This document shows, piece by piece, positions 1-8,142 of a stretch of 24,597 bases of DNA. The notes under the pieces are model-generated. The model was given only the letters and a program-made list of their open reading frames with translations, was not told the origin of the DNA and made no database searches. The first letter of the stretch is position 1, and each line of letters begins with the position of its first letter. The position numbers and the translations under genes were made by a program. The DNA comes from JAJTHJ01 sp046316025 (GTDB taxonomy: Bacteria > Pseudomonadota > Gammaproteobacteria > Burkholderiales > Burkholderiaceae_F), in the NCBI GenBank assembly GCA_046316025.1, contig JBKCXU010000066.1, forward strand, positions 1 to 24,597, given 5' to 3'.

Positions 1-1
1 G

Positions 2-346
2 TACATCATCTTCAAGACCGACAAGCCGACCGTCGTGTGGCGCGAGGAGTTCGAGCTGCCCGAGGCGCCCCCGACCTGGGGCCCCGGCGAGGCGATGGGC
101 ATCTTCACCATCTCGCCGGACCGCAGGACCGCGGTGACCGAACGCATCGTCCCCACCCGTGTGGGCTTCATCGCCAACGAATGGCGCTATGCGCCGGGCG
201 ACCCGATCGGCAAGCACGCGATGCGCGTCTACATCGACGGCCAATTGATCCGCGAATTCAAGTTCGACATCGACCCTGCACTGGATGCGCCCCCGCGTGA
301 CCCGCATCATCGCAATCGCGGAAGCGGCGGCGGCACGCGAGCGTAG
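2..346 (+). CDS. 3' end of an unrecognised protein (partial)
   Basis: An open frame enters from the left edge and ends at a TAG at 344-346; the start lies outside the window. About 114 residues are visible. The central part (ISPDRRTAVTERIVPTRVGF, then FIANEWRYAPGDPIGKHAMR and VYIDGQLIREFKFDI) alternates hydrophobic and polar residues and looks like a beta-rich, possibly Ig-like or periplasmic, domain. The tail is basic and low in complexity (PPRDPHHRNRGSGGGTRA). I do not recognise the family and assign no function. The frame is supported by protein-like composition and codon use; the overlapping +1 frame is Arg/Ala-rich shadow. The next gene is on the opposite strand. Confidence 0.6.
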   Translation, partial: YIIFKTDKPTVVWREEFELPEAPPTWGPGEAMGIFTISPDRRTAVTERIVPTRVGFIANEWRYAPGDPIGKHAMRVYIDGQLIREFKFDIDPALDAPPRDPHHRNRGSGGGTRA

Positions 347-383
347 GGAAGCGCTGGAGAAGCGTAGCGAGCCGCCCAAGTCC

Positions 384-434
384 GTCCCGCGGAGCGCACC
401 CCACACAGCGGGGCACGCCGCGTGCCGCAGGGAC
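384..434. terminator. Possible hairpin downstream of the partial gene
   Basis: GTCCC at 384-388 pairs with GGGAC at 430-434, and an inner CCCC/GGGG pair surrounds ACACAGC. The arms are imperfect and no T-tract follows, so a terminator role is only a guess from position. The rest of 347-607 holds the palindromic repeat at 466-539 and nothing else I can identify. Confidence 0.2.
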
Positions 435-465
435 CAACTCCACTTCTCAGTCATTGGGACAGTTT

Positions 466-539
466 CGTCGTTCCCGCGAAAGCGGGAACCCAGCAACTCT
501 CGCGAAAGACACTGGATTTCCGCTTTCGCGGGAATGACG
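466..539. repeat. REP/BIME-like palindromic doublet, copy 1
   Basis: Two hairpin units face each other. The left unit starts CGTCGTTCCCGCG and continues AAAGCGGGAACCCAG; the right unit is CTGGATTTCCGC followed by TTTCGCGGGAATGACG. About 20 bp separate them. The same architecture recurs at 1044-1117. Such doublets are typical extragenic repeats in beta- and gammaproteobacteria and can form stem-loops in mRNA. This copy lies just downstream of the minus-strand DUF454 gene. Confidence 0.8.
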
Positions 540-607
540 TGCCTTTGTTGTCCGAATGAAGTGGAAGTGGAATAAGTCGGGCCGCGCAGTAGCTTATTCG
601 GTGTTTC

Positions 608-1027
608 CTACGGCTTGTCGCGCGACGGCAGGCGGTACAGCCAGACCGAAACCGCCACACCGATGGCCGCGATCAGAAGCTTCAGCCACAGCGCTTCAAC
701 GACGAAGACGATGGAACTGCCCATCGTCAGCGCCATCAGCGCGATGGCGGTGAGCTTCGTGCGGTACGGTACCGAGCGGTGCTTGCGCCACTCGTGGATC
801 AGCGGGCCGAAGGTACGGTTGGCGAGCAGCCAGTCGTAAAAGCGGCGCGAGCTGCGCGCAAAGCATGCGGCGCCCAGCAGCATGAAGGGGGTCGTCGGCA
901 GCAGTGGCAGAAAGATGCCGAGCACGCCCAGCGCCACGCACAGGCTGCCGGCAGCGATGAGCAGCGCGCGCACCAGCGGCGAGCTGTGCTCGCGCACGGG
1001 GTCGAGGTTGTCTTCCTGCGCCGCCAT
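608..1027 (-). CDS. DUF454 (YbaN-like) inner membrane protein
   Basis: A 139-residue protein of the DUF454/YbaN family, small inner membrane proteins of unknown function. It has a polar N-terminus, then a membrane segment around residues 18-40 (ALLIAAGSLCVALGVLGIFL). Next comes the family signature LPLLPTTPFMLLGAACFARS, a short amphipathic stretch (RRFYDWLLANRTFGPLIHEW), and two closely spaced membrane segments from about 90 to 132. The length matches the family (about 125-140 residues). The ATG at 1025-1027 has only a weak purine-rich stretch upstream. It is the next minus-strand gene after hrpA, but a palindromic doublet lies between them, so co-transcription is uncertain. The family call is strong; the role is unknown. 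Confidence 0.85.
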   Translation of the reverse strand: MAAQEDNLDPVREHSSPLVRALLIAAGSLCVALGVLGIFLPLLPTTPFMLLGAACFARSSRRFYDWLLANRTFGPLIHEWRKHRSVPYRTKLTAIALMALTMGSSIVFVVEALWLKLLIAAIGVAVSVWLYRLPSRDKP

Positions 1028-1043
1028 ATGGGCACCCTACTCC

Positions 1044-1117
1044 CGTCGTTCCCGCGCACGCGGGAACCCAGCGGTACCGGCGAGAAAGACTGGATTCCCG
1101 CTTGCGCGGGAATGACG
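1044..1117. repeat. REP/BIME-like palindromic doublet, copy 2
   Basis: This copy has the same arrangement as 466-539: CGTCGTTCCCGCG..GCGGGAACCCAG, a spacer, then CTGGATTCCCGC..GCGGGAATGACG. It lies between the hrpA stop codon (1159) and the start of the DUF454 gene (1027). In the transcript it would form two GC-rich hairpins that could stabilise upstream hrpA mRNA or reduce read-through. Confidence 0.82.
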
Positions 1118-1158
1118 GGTCTTCGTTGACCGATTGAGGCGGAAGCAAGAATCGATGT

Positions 1159-4100
1159 TCATCGGCGCAAACTGTCCCACACCTTTTGCAGACGCTTGAC
1201 ACTGACCGGCATCGGCGTGCGCAACTCCTGCGCGTAGAGCGACACGCGCAGTTCTTCCAGCAGCCAGCGGAACTCTTCCAGCCGCGCGTCGGCCACGCCT
1301 TTGCGGGCGGCGACTTCGCGCTGCCAGGGCACGGCCAGCGCGGCGATCTCCGCCTGCCGCGGCGCGTCGCGCGCGGGGTCGGACTTGAGCTTGTCCAGCC
1401 GCGCGGCGATGGCTTGGAGATACCGCGGGTAATGCGCAAGCTGCGCGGCGGGTGTCTCGACGATGAAGCGCTTGCCGAACAGCCCACGCAACTGCTGCTC
1501 CATATCCGCCACCGCCGGCGCAAAGGCACGCGCGGCGGCGAGCTTGCGCGGCAGCGTGGCGGCCTCTTGCGCGATGGTGGCGAAAAGCCGAGCCACTTCC
1601 TGCGCGATCAGTGCGAGCTTGCCCCGCGCCTCGGTCTTGCGGGCGACAAAGCTCGCGTTGTCGGTGGGCCAGGGCTCGGTGAGCGCGGTGCGGTCCAGCG
1701 CCGCCGCGACCACCTGCTCGCGCAAGTCTTCGAAGCTCGGCACCGCCGCTGCCAGCGCCGGCAGCGTGCCCGCCTGCATCTGTGCGGTGTGCAGGCTGGC
1801 CAGGTTCTTCTCGACGAACTTGACCTGCTCGCGCAGTTGCAGGCGGAACAACCGGCGCAAGCCGTCGCGGTGCGCGAGGCGCGCCTGCCGCGGGTCGTCG
1901 AAGACTTCCAGCGCGCAGTGGTCGGTGCGATCGACCAGCGCCGGATGGCCGATCAGCGTCTGGCCGCCGCGGCGGATCTCCAGCAGTTCCGGCAACTCGC
2001 CGAAGTCCCAGTCGGCGATCTCTTCCGGCAGGCCGTCGGCCACGCTCGCATCGGCCTGCGCCACCGATTGAAACTCCTGCTGCGCCTGGCTGCCGAACTC
2101 CGCGCGTAACTGCGGCAGGCTGCGGCCCATCGCCAACTGGCGGCCGTGCTCGTCCACGACCTTGAAGTTCATCGTCAGGTGCGCGGGCAGGGTCTCCAGC
2201 TTGAAGTCCTCTGCCCGCACGGCGAGCGAGCGCTGCGCGCGCAGATCGGCGATCAGCGCCTCCAGCAGCGGCTGCGCCGGCGCCGCCACCGTGGCGCCCT
2301 GCCGTTCGACAAAGCCCGCCGCGTAGTCCGGCAGCGGTACGCAATGGCGGCGCAGCTTCTGCGGCAGCGACTTCAACAGCAGGTGCACTTTCTCCTTGAG
2401 CATCCCCGGCACCAGCCACTCGCAGCGCTCGCCATCGACCTGGTTCAGCGCAAAAAGCGGCACCGTGAGCGTCACGCCATCGCGCGCGCTGCCCGGCTCG
2501 AAGTGGTAGGTGAGCGCCATCGTCACGCCGCGCAAAACGATCTGCTTCGGGAAGAAGTCCGTGGTGACGCCCGCAGCCTCGTGCCGCATCAGCTCGTCGC
2601 GCGACAGGAAGAGCAGCTTCGGCTGTTGGCGCTCGGCCTCGGCGCGCCACTTGTCGAAGGTCGCGGCCGAGCACACGTCAGGCGGGATCGACTGGTCGTA
2701 GAACGCGAAGATCAACTCGTCATCGACCAGCACGTCCTGGCGGCGCGCCTTGTGCTCCAGCTCGCGAATCTCGCGCAGCAGCCTCTGGTTGTGCGCAAAG
2801 AACGGCGCGCGCGTGTCCAGCTCGCCCGCGACCAGCGCCTCGCGGATGAAGATCTCGCGCGCCGCCTTGGGGTCGCGCACGCCAAAGTTCACGCGCCGCT
2901 GCGCATACACCGTCAGCCCGTGCAGCGTGGCGCGCTCAAACGCCATCACCTGCCCGGCGCGCTTTTCCCAATGCGGTTCGGCCCAGGACTTCTTCAGCAG
3001 ATGCGCACCGGCGCGCTCCAGCCACTGCGGCTCGATGTTGGCCACGGTGCGCGCAAAGAGGCGCGAGGTTTCCACCAGTTCCGCCGCCACCACCCAGCGG
3101 CCCGCCTTCTTCACGAGTGGCGAGCCCGGCCAGACGAAGAACTTGATGCCGCGCGCGCCCGCATACGGCGGCTCGCGATAGTCGGCATCCAGCGTCTTGA
3201 AGCCAATGTTGCCGAGCAGTCCAGCGAGCAGCGCCAGATGCAGTTGCTCGTAGGTCGCGGGCGCGGCGTTGATGCGCCAGCCCTGCTCGGCGACGATGCT
3301 GTGCAACTGCGCGTGCACGTCGCGCCAATCGCGAACGCGGCGCGGCGACAGGTAGAGCGTGTGCAACTCGTCGGCCAGCTTGCGGTTGGACTTCTTGTGC
3401 TCGATGCGCTCTTCCAGAAAATCCCAGAGCTTGACCAGCGACAGGAAGTCGCTCTTCTCGTCGGCAAAGCGCCGGTGCGCTTGATCGGCCGCCTGCTGGG
3501 CATCGAGCGGGCGCTCGCGCGGGTCCTGCACCGATAGCGCCGCGGCGATGACGAGCACTTCGCGCAGCGCCTGCGCATCGCGCGCGCCGAGCAGCATCCG
3601 CCCCACGCGCGGGTCGAGCGGCAGGCGGGCGAGTTCGCGGCCGATGGTGGTGAGTTCGTTGTTCTCATCGACGGCGTTTAACTCCGCCAGCAGGTCGTAG
3701 CCGTCGGCGATCGCCCGCGCCGGCGGCGACTCGACGAAGGGAAACTCCCGCACGTCGCCCAGGCCCAGCGCCTTCATCCGCAGGATCACCGCGGCCAATG
3801 AGGAGCGCAGCACTTCGGGGTCGGTAAAGCGCGGGCGGCGCGCGTAGTCCGCTTCGTCGTACAGACGAATGCAGATGCCGTCGGCCACGCGCCCGCAGCG
3901 GCCGGCGCGCTGCTGCGCCGCGGCCTGCGAGATCGGCTCCACCCGCAATTGCTCGACCTTGTTGCGGTAGGAGTAGCGCTTCACGCGCGCCAGCCCCGTG
4001 TCCACCACGTAGCGGATGCCGGGCACGGTAAGCGAGGTTTCCGCCACGTTGGTGGCCAGCACGATGCGCCGCGCGCCGCCGGGGCGGAACACGCGCTCCT

Positions 4101-4947
4101 GCTCCTCCGCCGACAGGCGGGCAAAGAGCGGGAGGATTTCGGTGCCCGGCGGGTGGCGCTTGCGCAGCGCCTCGGCGGCCTCGCGAATCTCACGCTCGCC
4201 GGGCAGGAACACCAGCACGTCGCCGCGGCCGGCCATCGCGCACTCGTCCACCGCGTCGACGATGCCATCCATCAGCGTGCGATCGTCGGCGTCGTCTTCG
4301 TCCTTGTAGGGACGGTAGCGGACTTCGACCGGATACAGCCGGCCCGAGACTTCGACGACCGGCGCCGGCACGCCGTCGGTGCCGAAGTGCGCGGCAAAGC
4401 GCTCGGCGTCGATGGTGGCCGAGGTGATGATGACCTTCAAATCGCGCCGGCGCGGCAGCAGCTGCTTGAGATACCCGAGCAGAAAGTCGATGTTCAGGCT
4501 GCGCTCGTGCGCCTCATCGACGATCAGCGTGTCGTACTCGCGCAGCAACGGGTCGGATTGGGTCTCCGCCAGCAGGATGCCGTCGGTCATCAGCTTGATG
4601 CGCGCCGACCGCTGGGTCTGGTCGGTGAAACGCACCTTGTAGCCGACGACTTCACCGAGCGGCGAAGCGAGCTCCTGCGCGATCCGGCGCGCGATGCTCG
4701 AGGCGGCGATCCGCCGCGGCTGCGTGTGGCCAATACGCTTGCGCTGCCCGCGCCCGGCGGCGAGACAGATCTTCGGCAGTTGCGTGGTCTTGCCTGAGCC
4801 GGTCTCGCCGCAGACGATCACCACCTGATGCGCGGCGATCGCCCGCGCGATCTCGTCGCGCCGCGCACTGACCGGAAGTTCTTCCGGAAAGCGGATCGCG
4901 AGGTTGGCGTACGAGCGTGGCGCGACGGCGGGGTTATCGACTGGCAC
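1159..4947 (-). CDS. hrpA: ATP-dependent RNA helicase HrpA
   Basis: A DEAH-box RNA helicase of about 1262 residues, close to the roughly 1300 of Escherichia coli HrpA, a cytoplasmic helicase of RNA metabolism linked in E. coli to mRNA processing and stalled-ribosome rescue. Numbered from the GTG chosen here: Walker A GETGSGKTT at about 47-55, DEAH at 144-147, SAT at 176-178, and motif VI QRAGRCGR at about 346-353. The winged-helix/HA2 and OB-fold regions follow, then the long HrpA-type C-terminal domain ending KVWDSLRR. The frame stays open upstream to 5148 but has no ATG after residue 1, and the extra residues are Arg/Pro/Gly-rich and cross the argA promoter region. A GTG at 4945-4947, preceded by an AGG-containing stretch and followed by PVDNPAVAPRSYANLAIRFP, is the likelier start. 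It is divergent from argA. The function is secure; the start is not. Confidence 0.93.
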   Translation of the reverse strand: MPVDNPAVAPRSYANLAIRFPEELPVSARRDEIARAIAAHQVVIVCGETGSGKTTQLPKICLAAGRGQRKRIGHTQPRRIAASSIARRIAQELASPLGEVVGYKVRFTDQTQRSARIKLMTDGILLAETQSDPLLREYDTLIVDEAHERSLNIDFLLGYLKQLLPRRRDLKVIITSATIDAERFAAHFGTDGVPAPVVEVSGRLYPVEVRYRPYKDEDDADDRTLMDGIVDAVDECAMAGRGDVLVFLPGEREIREAAEALRKRHPPGTEILPLFARLSAEEQERVFRPGGARRIVLATNVAETSLTVPGIRYVVDTGLARVKRYSYRNKVEQLRVEPISQAAAQQRAGRCGRVADGICIRLYDEADYARRPRFTDPEVLRSSLAAVILRMKALGLGDVREFPFVESPPARAIADGYDLLAELNAVDENNELTTIGRELARLPLDPRVGRMLLGARDAQALREVLVIAAALSVQDPRERPLDAQQAADQAHRRFADEKSDFLSLVKLWDFLEERIEHKKSNRKLADELHTLYLSPRRVRDWRDVHAQLHSIVAEQGWRINAAPATYEQLHLALLAGLLGNIGFKTLDADYREPPYAGARGIKFFVWPGSPLVKKAGRWVVAAELVETSRLFARTVANIEPQWLERAGAHLLKKSWAEPHWEKRAGQVMAFERATLHGLTVYAQRRVNFGVRDPKAAREIFIREALVAGELDTRAPFFAHNQRLLREIRELEHKARRQDVLVDDELIFAFYDQSIPPDVCSAATFDKWRAEAERQQPKLLFLSRDELMRHEAAGVTTDFFPKQIVLRGVTMALTYHFEPGSARDGVTLTVPLFALNQVDGERCEWLVPGMLKEKVHLLLKSLPQKLRRHCVPLPDYAAGFVERQGATVAAPAQPLLEALIADLRAQRSLAVRAEDFKLETLPAHLTMNFKVVDEHGRQLAMGRSLPQLRAEFGSQAQQEFQSVAQADASVADGLPEEIADWDFGELPELLEIRRGGQTLIGHPALVDRTDHCALEVFDDPRQARLAHRDGLRRLFRLQLREQVKFVEKNLASLHTAQMQAGTLPALAAAVPSFEDLREQVVAAALDRTALTEPWPTDNASFVARKTEARGKLALIAQEVARLFATIAQEAATLPRKLAAARAFAPAVADMEQQLRGLFGKRFIVETPAAQLAHYPRYLQAIAARLDKLKSDPARDAPRQAEIAALAVPWQREVAARKGVADARLEEFRWLLEELRVSLYAQELRTPMPVSVKRLQKVWDSLRR

Positions 4948-4980
4948 TTCAACCTGCTGCGCAACGCGCAGCCGATGCGC

Positions 4981-5036
4981 GGCGGTGGTGCCACAACCCC
5001 CACCCACAGCCCGCGGGGGGGTGGGGCAAGACCGCC
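4981..5036. other. GC-rich inverted repeat in the hrpA/argA divergent region
   Basis: GGCGGT (4981-4986) pairs with ACCGCC (5031-5036), and CCCCACCC (4998-5005) pairs with GGGTGGGG (5019-5026). In a leftward transcript it would sit in the hrpA 5' leader. It could act as a leader structure or as a divergent barrier; position is the only evidence for a role. Confidence 0.4.
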
Positions 5037-5067
5037 GCCTAGAGGAACGCAAACACAGCACGTAACG

Positions 5068-5094
5068 CTGTATTCGAGGGCGGATCAGTATACT
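5068..5094 (+). promoter_or_regulatory. Candidate argA promoter
   Basis: A near-consensus -10 element TATACT lies at 5089-5094, 25 bp upstream of the argA ATG. No good -35 is visible; CTGTAT at 5068-5073 is the closest, with short spacing. The leader would be short and lacks a clear Shine-Dalgarno sequence. Confidence 0.35.
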
Positions 5095-5119
5095 TTTTGC
5101 GCCTCTCCTCCTCTGCGCA

Positions 5120-6457
5120 ATGCCCTCCCCGTCCGCCGCCGACCCCACCGCCGACCGCGCGCGCTTCGTCGGCTGGCTGCGCGAGGTCGCCCCCTACGTG
5201 CATGCGTTCCGCGGCCGCACCTTCGTGGTCGGCTGCGCGGGCGAGTTGATCGCCGCCGGACGGCTCGACGCGCTGGTGCACGACCTGTCGCTGCTGCACG
5301 CGCTCGGCATCCGGTTGGTGCTGGTGCACGGCTCGCGCCCGCAGGTGCAGGCCCAGCTCGCGGCCAAGGGCGTCGCAAGCCGCTACGCGCACGGCCTGCG
5401 CATCACCGACGCAGCGGCGCTTGCCTGCGCCAAGGAGGCGATGGGCGCGATCCGGCTGGACATCGAAGCCGCCTTTACGCAGGGGCTGCCCTCGACACCG
5501 ATGGCGCATGCGCGCATCCGCGTGGTCGGCGGCAACTTCGTCGTCGCAAGGCCGGTGGGGATCCTGGACGGCATCGACTTCGCGCACACCGGCGTGGTGC
5601 GCAAGGTGGATGCCGAGGCGATCCGCGCGCTGCTGGACGCCGGGCACATCGTGCTGGCCGGGCCGCTCGGCTATTCGGCCACCGGCGAAGCCTTCAACCT
5701 GACGATGGAGGACGTGGCCGCGCAGATCGCCGCCGCGCTCGGCGCCGACAAGCTGGTACTGATCACCGACATCGACGGCGTGCGCGACCGCGCCGGCACG
5801 CATTACGCGGAGCTGACCGTCGCGCAGGCGGAAGACATGCTGGCCGCCGGCGAGGTCGAGGCCGATGCCGCCTACACCCTGCCCTACCTGCTGCCCGCCT
5901 GCCGCCAAGGCGTGGCGCGCGCGCACGTGCTGCCCTATGCGCTCGATGGCGCGCTGCTGCTGGAACTCTTCACCCACGGCGGCGTGGGCAGCATGGTCAC
6001 GGCCGAGGCGCTGGAGACGCTGCGCGAGGCGACCGTAGACGACGTCGGCAGCGTCCTCAAGCTGCTGGCGCCGCTGGAAGAAGAAGGCACACTGGTACGC
6101 CGCCCGCGCGAGCTTATCGAGCGCGAGATCGCCGGCTTTACCGTGCTCGAGCACGACGGCGTGATCTACGGCTGTGCGGCCTTGTACGCCTGGCCGGACG
6201 CGGCGATGGGCGAACTCGCCGCGCTCGCCGTGGACCCGGCGCGGCAGAAAGACGGCGCCGGCGAACGGCTGCTCAAGCGCGTGGAAGCGCGCGCGCGCGA
6301 GCAGGGCTTGCGGCGTCTCTTCGTGCTGACCACGCGCACCGCGCATTGGTTCATCGAGCGCGGCTTCGTCGCCGCCGACGTCGACGACCTACCGTTACAG
6401 CGGCAGCAGCTCTATAACTGGCAGCGCCGCTCGCAAGTGCTCATCAAGGACTTGTGA
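5120..6457 (+). CDS. argA: N-acetylglutamate synthase (amino-acid kinase-like plus GNAT domains)
   Basis: A 445-residue enzyme that transfers an acetyl group from acetyl-CoA to glutamate, the first step of arginine synthesis, in the cytoplasm. The N-terminal amino-acid-kinase-like domain (about 25-290) includes TFVVGCAGELIAAG, LVLVHGSRPQVQAQL and DKLVLITDIDGVRD; in this family it holds the arginine feedback site. The C-terminal GNAT acetyltransferase domain (about 305-445) shows GELAALAVDPARQKDGAGER, the acetyl-CoA-binding loop, and LFVLTTRTAHWFIERGF. The length and domain order match bacterial ArgA (443 residues in E. coli). The ATG at 5120 gives the expected N-terminus, though the ribosome-binding site is poor. 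It is divergent from hrpA and 51 bp upstream of yggX. Confidence 0.95.
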   Translation: MPSPSAADPTADRARFVGWLREVAPYVHAFRGRTFVVGCAGELIAAGRLDALVHDLSLLHALGIRLVLVHGSRPQVQAQLAAKGVASRYAHGLRITDAAALACAKEAMGAIRLDIEAAFTQGLPSTPMAHARIRVVGGNFVVARPVGILDGIDFAHTGVVRKVDAEAIRALLDAGHIVLAGPLGYSATGEAFNLTMEDVAAQIAAALGADKLVLITDIDGVRDRAGTHYAELTVAQAEDMLAAGEVEADAAYTLPYLLPACRQGVARAHVLPYALDGALLLELFTHGGVGSMVTAEALETLREATVDDVGSVLKLLAPLEEEGTLVRRPRELIEREIAGFTVLEHDGVIYGCAALYAWPDAAMGELAALAVDPARQKDGAGERLLKRVEARAREQGLRRLFVLTTRTAHWFIERGFVAADVDDLPLQRQQLYNWQRRSQVLIKDL

Positions 6458-6470
6458 GCAGCCCGCAACC

Positions 6471-6498
6471 CAACCGACAACCGACAACCGACAACGGA
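6471..6498 (+). repeat. Heptamer tandem repeat (CAACCGA)n between argA and yggX
   Basis: Three perfect CAACCGA copies (6471-6477, 6478-6484, 6485-6491) are followed by a one-mismatch fourth, CAACGGA (6492-6498). The last copy runs into the GGAGA that serves as the yggX ribosome-binding site. Confidence 0.85.
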
Positions 6499-6508
6499 GA
6501 ACCGACAG

Positions 6509-6781
6509 ATGGCCCGGATGGTGAACTGTGTGAAGCTCGGCCGCGAGGCCGAAGGACTGGACTTTCCGCCGGTGCCCGGCGACCTCGGCAAGCGCCTGTG
6601 GGAGAACGTCTCCAAGGAAGCTTGGGCCGCGTGGCAAAAGCATCAAACGATGCTGGTCAACGAGAACCGCCTGAACCTCGCCGACGCGCGCGCCCGCAAG
6701 TACCTGCTGACGCAGATGGAGGCGTACTTCTTTGGCGACGGCGCGGACGGCGTGGCGGGTTACGTGCCGCCGACTACTTGA
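6509..6781 (+). CDS. yggX: Fe(2+)-trafficking protein YggX
   Basis: A 90-residue protein of the YggX family, small cytoplasmic proteins linked to iron trafficking and to protecting Fe-S clusters from oxidative damage. Family signatures run through the sequence: CVKLGREAEGLDFPPVPGDL, GKRLWENVSKEAWAAWQKHQ, TMLVNENRLNLADARARKYL. The conserved Cys near the N-terminus is present. The length fits (E. coli YggX is 91 residues). The ATG at 6509 follows GGAGA with about 8 bp spacing; an ATG at 6518 is an alternative. It lies 51 bp downstream of argA in the same direction, so co-transcription is possible. Its stop overlaps the stop of the convergent DUF2459 gene by 8 bp. Confidence 0.95.
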   Translation: MARMVNCVKLGREAEGLDFPPVPGDLGKRLWENVSKEAWAAWQKHQTMLVNENRLNLADARARKYLLTQMEAYFFGDGADGVAGYVPPTT

Positions 6782-7457
6782 ACTCGCGCAGTTGCCAGAG
6801 GATCGCCTTGTCGAACGGCGACCACAGCGGCACGCGCACTTGGCCTGCCGCCAGCGCGCGCCGCGACCACTCGTTGCAGGTCATCCACGGCGAGTAGTTG
6901 ACCCGCGCGACATAAAAGGCGTCGCTGGCGCCGTAGGGGCGCACGTCGAGTCGGATCGGCCGGCCTTTTTCGTCGCGCGCGAACGAGCCTCGCACGTAGG
7001 CCGCCAGCGGCCCGAACTGCGCCGGCGTCAGGCGCAGCGCTATGGCCTCGCCCGGCGCCGGCCTAGGCACGTATTCGATGTGCATGGCCCCCTGCCCCAG
7101 CCCGCCGATGGCGCGCAATGCCGTCAGTGGCTTGATGTCGGACCAGCGCGGCGTCTCGGCCATGAAGTCGCGATCGCCCCAGCCGAAGGCGATGTACGGC
7201 TGCGGTTGTTCCAGCCCGCGCAGATCGCTCAGCGGGAAGTCGCGCCGCCAGGTGGTGTACGGGCTGTCCGCCGGCAAGAGCAGCGTCACGTGGACGCCAT
7301 TGGTACGGACAAAAACCGTGTAGCCGGACGGCGTGGTGCGGAAGTCCGGATTGACGGGTATCGATCCGAGAACCAATGCAACGAGCAGATAGAGCAAGGG
7401 CACCCCGATCAGCACCGAGGCAAAACCCCACAGCAGACGACGCAGCAGCACGGGCAT
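6774..7457 (-). CDS. DUF2459 / TIGR02117 family membrane-anchored protein
   Basis: A 227-residue protein. The N-terminus MPVLLRRLLWGFASVLIGVP leads into one membrane-spanning anchor (about 8-33), so most of the protein is probably periplasmic. The body carries DUF2459-type features: TNGVHVTLLLPA, IAFGWGDRDFMAETPRWSDI, a central GAMHIEYVPRP and a C-terminal NYSPWMTCNEWSRRAL. The family has no established biochemical function; it is sometimes found near stress or urease-related genes. The ATG at 7455-7457 was chosen because AAAGGAG lies at the right distance; the frame continues 27 low-quality residues upstream into rpiA. It follows rpiA by 10 bp, so it is almost certainly in the same operon. 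Confidence 0.85.
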   Translation of the reverse strand: MPVLLRRLLWGFASVLIGVPLLYLLVALVLGSIPVNPDFRTTPSGYTVFVRTNGVHVTLLLPADSPYTTWRRDFPLSDLRGLEQPQPYIAFGWGDRDFMAETPRWSDIKPLTALRAIGGLGQGAMHIEYVPRPAPGEAIALRLTPAQFGPLAAYVRGSFARDEKGRPIRLDVRPYGASDAFYVARVNYSPWMTCNEWSRRALAAGQVRVPLWSPFDKAILWQLREFK

Positions 7458-7467
7458 CGAAGCTCCT

Positions 7468-8142
7468 TTACGGGCGGCGCGACTCGACCACACCCTGCTC
7501 GGTGCCGAGCAGCAGCACGTCCGCACCGCGCGCGGCAAACAAGCCGTTGGTCACCACGCCGGCGATCTGGTTGATCCGCATTTCCGTCCCGACCGGGTCG
7601 GTGATCGACAGGCCGTGCACGTCGAGGATCAGGTTGCCGTTGTCGGTGATGAAACCTTCGCGAAGTATGGGCGCGCCGCCGAGCGCGGCCAGTTGGCGTG
7701 CCACGTAGGCGCGCGCCATCGGGATCACCTCGACCGGCAGCGGAAAGCGGCCGAGCACCGCGACTTGCTTGCTTCCATCCGCAATGCAGACGAACTGCCG
7801 CGCCACCGCGGCCACGACCTTCTCGCGCGTCAACGCGCCGCCGCCGCCCTTGATCATCGCGAACGATGCGTCGATCTCGTCGGCGCCGTCGATGTAGACG
7901 GGCAGTGTTTCGACGTCGTTCAGTTCGACGATGCGGACGCCGTGACCCGCCAAGCGCTTGGCGCTGCGCTCGGAACTCGCCACTGCGCCCGCGAGGTGTG
8001 CCGCGTGCGGAGCCAACGCGTCGATGAACAAATCCGCGCTCGAGCCAGTGCCCACACCGATCACGGCGCCGGTGTCGAAGTGCGGCACCACATGGGCGAC
8101 CGCCGCCTGCGCGACCGCGCGCTTCAATTCGTCCTGCGTCAT
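7468..8142 (-). CDS. rpiA: Ribose-5-phosphate isomerase A
   Basis: A 224-residue cytoplasmic enzyme that interconverts ribose 5-phosphate and ribulose 5-phosphate in the non-oxidative pentose phosphate pathway (E. coli RpiA is 219 residues). RpiA motifs are clear: IGVGTGSSADLFIDAL (substrate phosphate loop; the usual GTGST reads GTGSS), VYIDGADEID (catalytic Asp region), MIKGGGGALTREKVVA (catalytic Lys/Glu region), and FPLPVEVIPMA. The ATG at 8140-8142 is preceded by AAGGGGTCG; the frame is open further upstream but that part is not RpiA-like. It is first gene of a two-gene operon with the DUF2459 gene and is divergent from the S8 protease. Confidence 0.96.
   Translation of the reverse strand: MTQDELKRAVAQAAVAHVVPHFDTGAVIGVGTGSSADLFIDALAPHAAHLAGAVASSERSAKRLAGHGVRIVELNDVETLPVYIDGADEIDASFAMIKGGGGALTREKVVAAVARQFVCIADGSKQVAVLGRFPLPVEVIPMARAYVARQLAALGGAPILREGFITDNGNLILDVHGLSITDPVGTEMRINQIAGVVTNGLFAARGADVLLLGTEQGVVESRRP

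Noticed and set aside
347..607. 96-residue plus-strand frame (285-575) as a continuation gene
   Set aside because: It runs straight through the palindromic doublet, and its sequence there is translated repeat (SFPRKREPS-type).
2146..3537. 463-residue plus-strand frame antisense to hrpA
   Set aside because: It is Arg/Leu/His-rich without motifs, opposite conserved helicase sequence.
5039..6346. 435-residue minus-strand frame antisense to argA
   Set aside because: It is a composition artefact (Ala/Gly/Arg/His-rich) opposite a clear enzyme gene; no recognisable motif.
4828..6417. 529-residue plus-strand frame overlapping argA
   Set aside because: It is extremely Arg/Ala-rich with no domain pattern and lies in another frame of the well-supported argA; typical high-GC shadow.
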